From: Silene latifolia
Lineage: Eukaryota; Streptophyta; Magnoliopsida; Caryophyllales; Caryophyllaceae
Direction: 5' to 3'
NCBI RefSeq assembly: GCF_048544455.1
Contig: NC_133537.1
Coordinates: 153,772,058 to 153,836,057, forward strand
Length of the DNA stretch: 64,000 bases
The notes under the pieces were generated by a model. It ran no database searches. It had not been told where the DNA came from and saw only the letters and a program-made list of their open reading frames with translations. Position 1 is the stretch's first letter, and each line of letters begins with the position of its first letter. Of this stretch, positions 10,851 through 23,469 are shown in pieces. Made by a program: the position numbers and the translations under genes.

Positions 10851-13645
10851 TCAAGGGGGCATGTTCAAGGTGTTGTTGATGTTGCTCAACACCTTGAAAA
10901 AGTAATCAAAAGCTTGTTCATTATTATGGTAGAGGTCTTCAATAGTCCTTTGCCCTTGTTGTTGGTCTTGATCGATGGCATTACCAATGTAGGGATTAAA
11001 AATCCCTTCAAATTCGTCGTCCCAAAGACCACAAACTTCATTAAGTTGATCATTGAAAATCTCTTGATTTGATGGAGACAACTCTCCCAAATTCTTCTTT
11101 TGGCCAATGAGGCCTTCCTCTTCTTCTTTGGTTGATTTTGATGAGTTTTGCAAGCTCTCCTTGTCACAATTCACTTGCTCTTTGAATGGAGCATCTTCAA
11201 TTTTTTTCTTCCATTGGAGTTCCGATTTCTTCCTTTCATCCTTTCGGCTATAATGATCAATCATAAAACATGGTTCATGCAAATGAGGAGCTCTCATAGT
11301 CTTGTCAAGATTAAAGGTTATGCTTTCATCTCCCACTTCTAGAGTGAGCTCACCATGTTTCACATCAATCACCGCACCCGCGGTGTGTAGGAAAGGTCTT
11401 CCTAGAATGATTGGAATGTTGGAATCTTCCTCCATATCAACAATGACAAAGTCCACCGGGATGAAAAACTTCCCAATTAAATGGGGACATCTTCCCATAT
11501 CCCTAATGGTGTCTTTGTCGATCTATCGGCCATTTGGAGTGTGATGTTGGTGCATTTAAGCTCTCCCATCCCCAACCTTTTACTCACCGAGTACGGCGTG
11601 ACACTCACACTAGCCCCTAGATCACATAAGGCTTTGTTGATCGTTGTGTCGCCAATGGTACACGGTATTGAGAAGCTTCCTGGATCCTTTAACTTTGGAG
11701 GAGAACTCCCTTGAAGTATTGCACTACTCACCTTAGTGAAGGCGATAGTCTCAAGCTTCCGGATCGACTTCTTCTTTGTGAGGATATCTTTCATGTATTT
11801 CGCATAGGCCGACACGTGATTGATTAATTCCGTGAAAGGAATCGAGACTTCCAAATTCTTCATAATTTCCATGAACTTTCCAAGTTGATCATCAAATTTG
11901 GGCTTGGCTTGACGACTTGGAAAAGGAAGTCTAATCACAATGGGCTCCTTCTCCTTGACCTTGTCTTCATTTTTCTTTGAACTTTCTTCTTTTGATGATT
12001 CTCCATCTTTGGAGCTTTGCACAATTTCTTCCTTGTTACTAGCTTCCACAACTTCATCCTCAACTTGCTTCCTTGGTGCTTCATACCTTGTACCACTTCT
12101 CAAGTGAATGGCACTAACTGTTTCATGTCTAGGGGGATTACTTTGAGGTGGTAATTGCCCATTTTGTCTTTGTGAGCTTGAAGATGCTAGTTGAGTCAAT
12201 TGTGTTTCCAACATCTTGGTGTGAGCTAGGATGTTGTTGATGGTAGTTTCCTTTGCTTGGCTATCTTTTTGCATTTGAGTGAAAAATACTTGTTGATTCT
12301 TTTGCATTTGGAGGACCGCTTTTTGGACATCAAAACCTTGGTCATTTTGGTGATTGTATGGATTTTGATTTTGGTAACCTTGGTTTTGATTGTAAAAGGG
12401 TCTTTGATTTTGGTTTCTCATGGGTGGTGGAGTGTATGTTGTTTGAGGGTTTTGAACATTTTAGCTTTTGTATGAGAGATTTGGATGGAATTTGGTGTTT
12501 TCATTGTAATAGTTGGAATAAGGGGTACCACTCTTGTATGCTTGGAAAGCATTCACTTGTTCATTTGTTCCCTTACATTCACCTTGGTCATGTCCCAAAG
12601 TTCCACAATTCTCACATATCCCGCTTGGGATTGATGAGGATGTCGTCATGGCATTAACATGATGCTTTGGTGATTTTGAGACTTCTTCAAGTCTAGCCAT
12701 AGCTTTTTCAAACTTCAAATTGATTGTGTCAATATGAGCACTAAGTTGAGCACCCAATTGAGTAACGGAGTCCACTTCATGCTTTCCTCCTCTAGTAGCC
12801 TTGTGAGGTCTACTATATTGTGAGTTATGGACCGCCATTTCCAAAATCTTGTTCCATGTTTGATTGTCATCAACTTCGGTGAACATTCCATTTGATCCCA
12901 TGTTGAGAATGTTCCTTGAATCCTCATATAGACCATTCCAAAATTGTTGTACCAAAAACCATTCGCTAAGTCCATGGTGAGGACATGAGCGACAAATTCC
13001 CTTGAACCGCTCCCAATTTTCATACAAAGATTCTTCATCCCTTTGCTTAAAACCCGTAATTTGAGCTCTTAGCATGTTAGTCTTTTCCGGTGGGTAGAAT
13101 TTTTTGTAGAAGGCTAGAGCCAACTTCTTCCAAGAATCTATTCCGAGGGTGGCCTTATCAAGGCCCTTCAACCATTGCTTCGCGGTGCCGATTAGAGAAA
13201 AAGGAAATAAGACCCATCTAATTTGGTCTTGAGTCACACCCGTTTGAGAGATTGCATCACAATAGTCGCAAAAGGTTTCCATATGAGAATGAGGGTCTTC
13301 ACTAGGCATCCCCCCAAGTTGGCTCCTTTCAACTAATTGGATGAAGGCGGACTTGGCAATAATATTTCCGGTTAGATGTTGCGGTGTAGGAGTACCATTT
13401 GGTAGGTTCTCCTCGGTGGGTACGGAGTGTGACGAGAATTTAGGCATTGTAGGTTGATTTTGTGGGGTATTGTGTAATGGGTTCTCCTCTCCTTCTATTG
13501 CGAAAGGATTGACGAACTCAATAGTTGGTTGAACAACTTCACTAATACCTCTTAAATTCCTCCTAACAAGTCTCCTATTGTTCGTCAAGGTTCTTTCGAT
13601 TTCACGGTCAAAAGGTAACAAATCACCTTGTGACCTTCTAGACAT
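10851..13645 (-). pseudogene. Gag-aspartic protease polyprotein with one stop and one frameshift (A2)
   Basis: Starts at ATG 13645. The Retrotrans_gag-like region comes first, then the CX2CX4HX4C knuckle (about 12620-12577). A CAA-to-TAA stop lies at 12463-12461 where A1 reads CAA. The frame continues through the hinge to the DLGAS protease site (about 11623-11609). Near 11480-11498 a one-base deletion relative to A1 shifts the frame; the rest (11498-10851) then reads to the same C-terminus as A1. No RT follows. The defects differ from those in A1, so they arose independently. Confidence 0.9.
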
Positions 13646-13764
13646 GCAAAATATCAAACAACTCGAAAACAATTAGAACAAACCTTGAGGCATTTTACTT
13701 CCCCAAGGCGAAGAAAGACACAACTAATAACAATAAAAAGGAAATCTAAATCAAACAAACACCG

Positions 13765-13782
13765 TCCCCGGCAACGGCGCTA
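13765..13782 (-). promoter_or_regulatory. Primer-binding site of A2, tRNA-Asp type, one mismatch
   Basis: On the minus strand it matches the A1 PBS at all positions but the second base (TAGCGCC instead of TGGCGCC). It lies four bases from the 5' LTR end. Confidence 0.88.
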
Positions 13783-13786
13783 TTTT

Positions 13787-15539
13787 CGATCAGTCCGTTT
13801 CGTGTTCACAATTAAAGGTGTGGTCGTTGGGTCACGTCCGAATCAAAACACAATTTGTAACTTCACAAACAACTCTACAATTAGTAAAGAGGCAAGTAAA
13901 GGTCGGATCCCAAGGGACGAGTATTGAAATGAGATTTCTATTGAAACTAGTGGTGTCTTAGGGGTGTCACAAATTGGGTTGATGTAGAAGGTCACTAACT
14001 AAAATAGCAATGAAAATAAACTAGCAAGATGAATTAAAAGGGGTGTAAACAATTGATTAAAAAGCACTAGGGTGTCATGGGGTCATAGGGGAATCATGGG
14101 AATTGATCATACAAACATGTTCTCAAATTATAAGCAAGCAATTATTGTTGTGATGGATTGAGCTGGGTTATATCTTACAATCCTAGGAAAGTTTGGGTCC
14201 CGGAGCCGAATAGATTAGATTGTACAACACCTACAAGTCGACTTAATCTTCCCTACTCAACAACATGCATGGTCTAATGAGACTCGAGTTGGGTTATGTC
14301 TTACAAGTCTCATTGAAAAGATAGAAGATGATAGTAAATGCAAGGATTCATAGGCTTAGCATTTCATCAAATATAACATGTGCATGAGTTGAGATCAAAA
14401 CAAGCAAGCAAATAAAACATGAAAGCATATTAATTTAAGCATGAATCATTCCCCATGTTGGTTTCCCCTAATCACCCATTAACCCTAGCTAAGAGACTAC
14501 TCACTCATTATCATGTTGATCATGCTAGCAAGGTTGTCAATCATACCAACAATATGAAACATGATGAATAAATGAAAGTAATTAACAATAATTAAAAAGG
14601 GATTAAGAGAATTATACCTACTAATGATTCCAATAATAAAGCAAAGATAAAAGAAGTACTTGATGCTTGATTGAGAGGTTGTCAATCTCCCAACAATAAC
14701 CCAAATAATCTTCAATTACCCAAAATAAAGGATGAACAAAGAGAGATTAAGGAAATAAAACTTGTATTAGAACTTGATTAATTGTTGATTACAAAACTAA
14801 AGAGAGATTTTATTGATATTAACTACTCTAATTATTGATAAGAAGAACATGCTCTTCTAATTAGACTAATGGGGTATTTATAGTGGAAATTAGGGAGGAT
14901 GCATTAGGGTTAACTAAGGGCTAAACTAGTAATTACACTTTTTAGATTGAGCAGGGAGGAGCCGGTATTTTCCGAAGGAAGGGCTTCTTTCTTTTTAACT
15001 TGGAGAAGAGGAAATCGTGCCGTAGAGGAATCCGGGCGTATTGGGGTCGGGACGGGCGGATTCAGTGGTGGAAGACGAGTGGATTCGAGGGAATCGGGCG
15101 GATTCAGCGGTGCAATCCGAGCGTCTTTGGAGGAAACCGCTCGGATTGTGATGTGAGGAGACGGGCGGATTGGAGACAATCCGCTCGGATTGTAGCTCAG
15201 CACAAATTCTTCTTCTTTTCTTCCCTTTTCTTCATGAAATTCCTTGGGGATTTCCTTGGGGACTCAAGGATCCTTTCTCAACATTGCTCATCTACTATCA
15301 TATGTACAAAGGCCTTCTAATCTTGTCTCTCCTTGATGCTTGGTCATTGAATTCGATCAATTTAGTCTTGTTTTGCCATGAAAATGCAAGATTCTTACTC
15401 CTTTCCTACCAAGGGATCAAAATCTCATAGAATATGCAAAACAAAGAACTAAAGATAATAAATGACCCAAATATGCACTAAAAAGCATGGGAACAAGGCT
15501 AATTCGGGGGCTAAAAATGCGCTAATTATGGTCACATCA
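13787..15539 (-). repeat. 5' LTR of A2
   Basis: The LTR is 1753 bp on the minus strand and starts TGATGTGACC at 15539. The terminal CA has become CG at 13787. It contains the TATA box (14875-14882) and the eight-unit palindrome array (15029-15191). Confidence 0.95.
15029..15191 (-). repeat. LTR palindrome array (A2 5' LTR)
   Basis: This is the same eight-unit array as 5649-5813. One unit (15092-15104) has lost a base, which shortens it to 13 bp. Within-pair steps otherwise stay at 20. Confidence 0.88.
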
Positions 15540-18500
15540 TACATTCACCAAAATCAAATCAAATCATCCTTTTAACAACAAATCAATCACTCCTTTTTCA
15601 ATAAAAATCAAAACCAAGCACAAAATCTTCAACCTTTGAGTCGATTTTTGAATTCATAAAGGCAAAGCCTTTCACCTTTAAATCGATTTGGGTACACTAC
15701 AAATTGAAGATTTTTCATTCTTTTCTTGGTTAAATCATCAATGGCAAGGACTAAGGGAGCAACAAAGGCAACAAAGGCACCAAAGGCACTTTCACAAAGG
15801 CAAAAGGCTCTTCAAGCAAAGAAAGCATTGGCTATGGTGGTAGCAACCCCAAACTTGGAAGTGCAACAACAACAACAACCTTCTATGGGAGCAACAACAT
15901 CTTCTACTCCGGAAATTGATCAACTTTTGCATTATCCAGAGGTAACTTTTATTTCTGAAACCCATAGAGATACTTTTGCCAAGTTTGCTAGAAAATCATT
16001 TCAACCCACCAAATTTATTTGTGAAGATACCTTAGAAAAATTGGGTGTTCTTGAGCAAACTAGAGCCTTTTTCAAAGCCATGGGGTTAGAGAAATTGTTT
16101 AAATCAAAAGAATTGACATACCCCTCCCTTACCTTGGAATTTTTTAGTTCTTTGAAAGTCACCAAAGTTGAGACTAGGGAGAATCTCGAGTTTCGTCTAG
16201 CTAATGTTAGTAGACGCATTTCCTTTAGGGAATTGGGTGAAATTTTGGGTCTTAGTGATGAACCAAGTTATTTTAAGAACTATGGAAAGTATGACCCCGA
16301 CCCTCTTTGGGAGGCAATTTCCGGGAGGAAATTTGAGGACTTTCATGCGAGTCGTGCTCTTTTAGTCCACCATCCGGGTATAAGAGTATGGCACAAGGTC
16401 ATAGGAAACACCATTATTGCAAGGAAAGATACCAACCATTTCACCAAACTTGATTTTATTCTTCTTGAATCGGCTTTGAACATTGGAAGAGTACACACCA
16501 AGCCTATCAACTCTTTGAGGCTTTTGGTAGATAGATGGCTCAACATTGATTGTGGGAAGAAGGGCACTACCGTTATTGTCAATGGCGGCCTAGTCACTAT
16601 CCTAGCTAAAAACTTTGATCCTAACTTCAACAAGGATAACAAGTATAGAGCAAAGGAGGGTGGTCATCTTGTTGATTTGCATACTATGATACACAAGTAC
16701 AAGTGGGTTGCCCATAACTTTGACACCCTCAATTATCGCAGAAAAGTAAACACGTAATTCTAGAATAAAACTGCATGGATATGTTTATAATAGGTTCAAT
16801 TGGGTAAAAACCTGTAATTTTAAAACCTGAACCTGTTATAAAGATATCCAAATTGGAAGGTGTCAAACATACAAGGTCTAACTAGAAGTTTCATAACATA
16901 ACCATCGCTAAAGTCGCGAATAGCAAATTATACAACCAATGTAAAGAGGGAGACATATGTCCCTAAAATGTATGTGACATAAAAAGTGTTTAAGGGTCAC
17001 CATAAAATAAAGCCAATCTAGGTCCCAAGGTTACTTTGCTCGCTAGCTCGTCCATGTACCCCATATATGCATCACCTACCAGTCATTCGCATTTTATACA
17101 AATACGAAAGCCACGGTCGGTGGGAGTAACTCCGAGTTCTCCCGACCACGAAATGTCATAATTAATATAACATGTAAACATAAGAATATGAATACGAATC
17201 ACACACTGCCTTAGCATATAGATGCTAGACAATCGTGCTTATCATGTGAACAACAATATAACGCCACATAGTCCTAGCATGTGAATACTAGACCGACTCA
17301 TACTACACTATCATGTGAATCACATAACATCCAGGAATCCAAACTCTATCAACCATAGCCGGCTTGCATCTCACCTTCTATGATTCATAGAATCATCAAA
17401 CAAGAAAGGACAATATATCAAAGACAGGCATAAGTTCTTAGTCCCGTCAATAGTCACTCAGAACTCGAGTCTATACCACGAGGTAGGGAAGGTAATCGAA
17501 CCGGTATCTTGGCTCGAGGTTCTATCAAAACATGGCCAAGACACAACACAACCCTAGCCTAAAATCTGCGCAGACCTAGACATGCGGATACACACCACCG
17601 CACCCAAGACCCACAATTTTTCTAAAACAAAGTGAGTACCCTAAGGAGTCCACCAAAGGGTTGGCTAGTACTTAAGCTGACCACTTACTCTCAAAATAAG
17701 TAACGAGGTCATGCCCCAACTTGGATATAAACCCACCAAGTCAGGAACACAGAGGCTATTAAGCAGTGAACATACACTCGTCAAAGACTATAATGGCCTA
17801 TCTATGATGAAGGCCGAAATACTCACCTAGGACCTAGTCCCAGCTAGTCCCAGCTTGAATACTTTAGCCCACACCATACAAGACAAGTAGGATACCCAAT
17901 TAACCATAAGAGGGGCAAAGAGTCCAACTTACCAACATAAATGCTAACATTCTATCATGTGAAAAGCTATATAAATGTCTATTCAGCAGACAATCCAACA
18001 ATATCTACAATATCAATAATAATCCAAATTCCAGCTAACTGTTAATTTCATAATTCATGAGAACAAGCTAAAATGGCAAAGAGGCAACAAGACTGAAGTA
18101 TAAGGCAGCCAATTCATCCAACAACCAACATGTGAAATGATAATTACAAATATCAAGACATAACATAAAATTTCCAATAACAACCAATCTCACCTCAAAG
18201 ACAAACCCTCGACCCGAGTCCCGCGACGGGTCATCGGTCAAATCGAGGTCGATTGGTTTAAACCTAGTTTGACCAAACTCGTTCGGTCAATACGGCCCAT
18301 TTCGAGTCTTGGCCTGCTTTGGCCCAAATTACAAATTTTATCGCAATATTATTCTCATGCTATTTCTAATTTCTATCATCTGAAAAACGAAAGTAACACA
18401 TTATCAATCACCTAAACACTTAACAAACAACAGGCACACATTAACTACTAATGTGACATTAATTCGTCGAGTAACTCGGAATAGTTACCTTACGCTAGCA

Positions 18501-19164
18501 AAGAGACAAGTAATAACTTGAGAAAGCATCTAAAACCCAAAATTACTCTTCATCTTCAACCACATATGAGCCACCTAAAATAATTATGTGAAAGGACGAT
18601 ATTAACGAATTATCTTTATATAAAATATGAGACGGAAATTAATTTAATTATATTTTAAATAAACCAAACTAGCGTCAAAACAAATTATAGACACGGCTCT
18701 AAAATTATTATGACAACCTCAAACTCGGCCTAACAACCAACTACACATGGCCTCAAACTCGTGACTTAGTTAGGCCACGGCCAGGCCACAAAGCTAGGCC
18801 CGGGAATCCGACACGACCACCACCCGACTACCCATAGTCACCCTTCACCCTACTTCATAACCTGACCCAAAAATCAGTCTAAAACAGAACCCAAAAGATG
18901 CCTAAGTTCGACCCCAACTCCAGTCCTCAAATGCAAAGTGAAAACCCACGATGACGGCTCTCGTCCCGCCCAAAAAGCAGTACCAATCGTCCCCTTAAGA
19001 CTCCATTCTCGCGCCTAAAAACAGTTCTAGCTGAGCCAACTAAGTCCGCATTTAAAACGGTTTTAGAGCGGAAATCCACAAGTATAAAGCAACTCAAAAA
19101 CAGACCCTAAAGACTACAAAAATCGCCCAACACGAGTCCAAATTAGTCCAAAACAATCCCTACA

Positions 19165-19420
19165 TCGTCAAGATACACCGTCTCAACTATAAAACACACC
19201 AATTATCACCCAAAACAATCCATACATGTCAGCATACACCGTCTTAAATATACCACTTACTAGCTAGCATCCCAAATGATCCCTAGAGGTCAGTATACAC
19301 CGTCTCAATCATCTCCACATATCAGTATACACCGTCTCAACTATACAACTGACTAATTAACATCCATAAGGATCCCTATATATAATTATACACCGTCTTA
19401 ATTATAAAACAGACTAACCA
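19165..19420. repeat. Degenerate repeats around TACACCGTCT in LTR J
   Basis: The words ATACACCGTCTCAA or ATACACCGTCTTAA recur at least five times at irregular spacing, each followed by a similar AT-rich stretch. This looks like a diverged tandem array. Confidence 0.6.
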
Positions 19421-19613
19421 GCATTCGAAATAAACATATTTTACAAGTAATATTGAGTAATCTATAATTGTTACCTTTTTCCGATTGAACTAATCCCTAT
19501 ATATAATTATACACCGTCTTAATTATAAAACAGACTAACCAGCATTCGAAATAAACATATTTTACAAGTAATATTGAGTAATCTATAATTGTTACCTTTT
19601 TCCGATTGAACTA
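19372..19613. repeat. Perfect-looking 121-bp tandem duplication in LTR J
   Basis: Unit 19372-19492 is repeated head to tail as 19493-19613 with no difference I can see. The duplication is therefore young relative to the diverged repeats beside it. Confidence 0.92.
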
Positions 19614-21083
19614 ATCATTTATGACTAACAAATCTTCTACAAGACCGTCTATCTTAGCATCTACAACCGTCTTATAATAAATAAAGCTGAAAATATAAAT
19701 GGGTTTGTAAAAATACATGACGAAAATGAATTTTACTTACAACGGATTGACGAGAACGACGAAAGGAGCGCTATGGAACAAAAATAGTTGAAAACGGATG
19801 ACAAACGGAGCATCAGTATCAATTTTGAAGATCAAAATTAAAACGAAGGAAAAGAAGAACAAAGAAGGGAGGAAGAAGACGTGAAGGGATGAAGAAATGA
19901 GGCAGCAGCCTGCCAGCCTGCTATTTATTATACGTACGTTTCTTCGTCGTTAAGAAACTTCGATCGTTATTAAAACCGTTTCGAGTTAAATTTAACCGAT
20001 TTAAGTAAAAGTTTCAGTAATAAAACAGAATCAATAATAAATAAATTTAATGAGTGAAAATAAAATAAACTCAGCTAGTTAACGTAAATAATACAATATC
20101 AGCTTGAATCGAAATTATTAGCGATTTTTACAAAACTAACGGATATTAATAAAAATTGCTAATTTAGTGAAATAAGCTCAAAATAGCTAATTGGACGGTT
20201 TTGTTCCCAAAATCCATCTCGGGTTTACTTAAAACAACTTTCATAAGGACTCGTAAAGAAACGGAAATTATTAAATAAATAAACTCGAACTAACTTTAAA
20301 TAAACTTATTAATGATTATTAAAATTAACGTATCGAATTATGATGAAATTAATTAATTAGCTAAGCATATATATATAAATCGTTAAATGATGTAATTAAA
20401 TTCAAAATAGCAATTAAAAGAATTTTATCCAACTTAATAAAATACGGGGTGTTACAATAACCCTCTTGACACCAAGTATGGATGGCTCACTAGTGAATCT
20501 AGATCGTTCACTTTGCCTTCAAAGATTTGTCGTCTAAGCATCCACCGGACCAATTATCTACTTCCCCTTTCTAAAGAGGCCGAATATATTATCCAACAAC
20601 AAAAGGGTGAACTTGAAATGCCCTCCTCTTCCATTGTCATACCACCTTACCCTTTTGAGTACCAAGAGTTCAAGCCGGAAGGAGTTGAAGCTAGAAATGA
20701 TTATTTGACTCTTCTCATGCAAGCAATGCACAAGCAAGCCTTTGAGGATCGGAAAAATGCTTACTTGGCTCAATATCCACCCCTCCTACACTTAGCTAGG
20801 CAATGACTACTTGATCCATCATGTCCTTTGCCTAGTTAGGCGGATAGAGAAGTCCTATTTCCGGGTGCATCTAGGGTCGTTTCGGGTGACAATGAGGTTG
20901 TCGGGTAATGAAGAGGTTGATGATAACATTGATGAGGAAGCAAGTGAAGAATGAGAAAAGGATGGTGAGCAAGATGATGAGCAAGGTGAAGAAGAAAGTG
21001 AAGAAGCAAATGAAGAGGGAAGTGGCAATGTGACCACTTCTAATGAGGAAAGTGATGATGGTGATGATATGATGGAAGATTAG

Positions 21084-23122
21084 CAAGCCTTGGAGGCTCC
21101 TACCCTCTCATGGTTTGTCTATTTCTCTCTTTGTTTTAATTATTTTCTTGATCATTGTTGGAGTAGTCCTAGCATCATAGAGGACTCACACCTCGGTACC
21201 ATTGAGGTGTTCTCATTTTATTGTTCCCACTTTCAAAATCCAAAATGACAAAGTAGTTTCATGCATTGCATAGTGTGTGCATGAACTACACCCATCCTTG
21301 GACATTAGCAATAGTGTCTAACTCGGTTTGGGGAAGTTAATGCATACACAACGGGAGGTAATCTAAATCATCCTCTCCGTCATAACAAAAACCATGCATC
21401 ATGTAGTGTAGCCTAGTATAGATTGCATTTAGTATAGAAATCATGCATCATCTTTGCATAATTTCCATCATTTTGGCCATTGAGGACAATGCCCATATTA
21501 GTGTGGGGATGGGAATTCTAACATTTAACTCTTATTCAAAAAATCCAAAAAAATTGAAAAATTTCGAAAATCTTTGAAAATTGAAAACCCAAAAATATGT
21601 TTATTTCCTTTTGTAGTCTTGTGTATATATTGTGTTTGTTCTATCCTTTTTCACATTGATTGACTACGCCACATCCGAGACATGAGGATATTGAAGACCG
21701 CATGGTATGATCTTTCCAATCTCCTCTTTCCACTTTATGTTAATGACTATGTGGCTTTATTTTGATTGATGCGGTATAACAATTTGAACTTAGGACTTGC
21801 ATTTAGTTTATATGTCATATTAGTTAATAGAATCACTTGCATTAGGATGTTAATATTAGTTGCATCATAGCATATAGTTGCATTTAGATAAAAGTTTTGA
21901 AAAGTGCCTAATTAGGAACTTTGACAAGAGCAACTAAGCCATTACAAATACTTGTTCAACTTAAGACTTTGCCTACTAGAATGGTTGTAAAACACCCTAG
22001 ATAGTGTCATACTAGTGTCTTTTGACCCATGACCCAAGGCCTAGTCAAGGGTTTGCATGTGAGTCACCTATCCAACCCCGTGATGCGATGTGGACTTGGT
22101 TAACTTTTCTAGGTGACCTTGATTGACCTTGTGGTAAGGCAACCCAAAAATATTTTCTATCAATAAGCTTGAAGTGCTTATTTCAAGGAATTTTGTCCTG
22201 TGGAAGAAATTTAATGCCAAGGAAACCTCAAATGTTATGAATTTTTGAATGTTGAGAAATTTAATTTGTTTTGATGGAGGCGTACCACTTCGATGTGCTT
22301 TGGTGCGGGATCCATTGAATTGGGCCCCCACACGGTTGTGAATTCGGCCGCCCAGAGACAGAGTGACTATCACCCCAAAAAGCTATTGTCTAGAGGTTAA
22401 CCGGTTGCCTAATAAGCGATTGGCGAAAGCAAAGGACACTAGCCCGGAAGGGACAAACCCCATCTAAAATTCTTGAAATGTGAAAGTGAAATGAGGACAA
22501 TTTTGAATACTAGTCATATCCACCCGTTGTGTATAAAGATTTGAGCATTTCATTCCCAAAAAGCCTTTTTGTCAAGCCACTTTGTCGAGCTTGGGACGAT
22601 CCATGACCTTTACTTTTGTAGAGAATTCGAGACTTGTCATGTCATATGCTACTAGCATCATAGGGATCATCATTCCACCACCATCCGATCGCTCTTGACA
22701 AAAGCATTTGGAAATTGAGGACGAAAGTAGTCTAGTTTAACAACATTTGGAGGTGATTTAGTGTCATCCTCTTAGCCTTAGTAATTTGTTGAACTAGTAT
22801 TTGTGAAGGATTACATGCTCTTAAATTTGTTCCTCTTAAGTGCCTCCGCCGCTTGATGAGGAAGTGGCTATTCCTTTTTGTAGATGCATCCATTATGTGA
22901 TTTTGCGTGCTTAATGTTTGGATGTGTCGTCATTTTGGCAAGACCCACCTTGCCTTGCAAGAAGGCATCCTACCTCATGGTTGTCTTGTTGTGAGTTGAA
23001 GGGGCGGAGTGAGACCCGCTAATTATCTCATATCGGTTATGTTATTAGGTTAGTTTAAATAATGGTCCTAGTCTTTGTCACCCCTTTACTCGGGACGAGC
23101 AAAGGTTCGGTTTGGGGATATT
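21084..23122 (+). other. 3' untranslated region of A1 with G-rich tract
   Basis: Non-coding and collinear with the A2 3' UTR. It contains TTAGTGTGGGGATGG near 21499 and a G-rich tract (GGTTTGGGGATATT, about 23109-23122) just before the LTR, the likely plus-strand priming site. Confidence 0.75.
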
Positions 23123-23469
23123 TGATGTGACCATAATTAGCGCATATTTAGCCCCCGAATTAGCCTTGTTCCCATGCTTTTTAGTTCATATTTGGGTCAT
23201 TTATTATCTTTAGTTCTTTGTTTTGCATATTCTTTGAGATTTTGATCCCTTGGTAGGAAAGGAGTAAGAATCTTGCATTTTCATGGCAAAACGAGACTAA
23301 ATTGATCGAATTCAATGACCAAGCATCAAGGAGAGACAAGATTAGAAGACCTTTGTATATATGATAGTAGATGAGCAATGTTGAGAAAGGATCCTTGAGT
23401 CCCCAAGGAAATCCCCAAGGAATTTATGAAGAAAAGGGGAGAAAAGAAGAAGAAGTCTTGCTCAGGCAC

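Larger units (their letters stand above)
4404..15539 (-). mobile_element. Complete Athila-like non-autonomous element A2
   Basis: An 11.1-kb element on the minus strand. Read 5' to 3' on that strand: 5' LTR (15539-13787), PBS, gag-protease (13645-10851), spacer with palindrome array, ORF2 (9801-8218), 3' UTR, G-rich tract, and 3' LTR (6161-4404). It has no RT, RNase H or integrase. It is the same family as A1 and inserted into A1 in opposite orientation, so the two form long inverted repeats. LTR lengths are 1753 and 1758 bp with few visible differences, which implies a recent insertion. Confidence 0.95.
16719..20456 (-). mobile_element. Solo LTR J, Tekay/Del-like, 3.7 kb
   Basis: The insert is flanked by ATAAC (16714-16718 and 20457-20461). 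On the minus strand it begins TGTAACACCCCGTATTTTA and ends GGGTGTCAAA, a degraded TG...CA pair in which the outermost G of the plus-strand start appears changed to T. It has no coding ORF, PBS or PPT, so a solo LTR left by recombination fits best. The terminal sequence resembles LTR F, which suggests a chromovirus of the Tekay/Del type; the family assignment is inference. Confidence 0.75.
15741..21083 (+). pseudogene. ORF2 of A1, split by solo LTR J and decayed at the C-terminus
   Basis: Starts at ATG 15741 with the same MARTKGATK N-terminus as A2. It reads in frame to 16718, where solo LTR J (16719-20456) interrupts it with TSD ATAAC, and resumes at 20462. The distal part has nonsense changes (TGA near 20804, TAG near 20837) and a one-base insertion near 20905 relative to A2, then the acidic tail to TAG 21081-21083. 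Amino-acid similarity to A2 is high throughout. The product would be truncated and followed by LTR-derived residues. Confidence 0.88.

Noticed and set aside
10848..11342. Plus-strand ORFs opposite A2 gag-protease
   Set aside because: These are antisense shadows; the minus strand carries the protease domain and aligns with A1.
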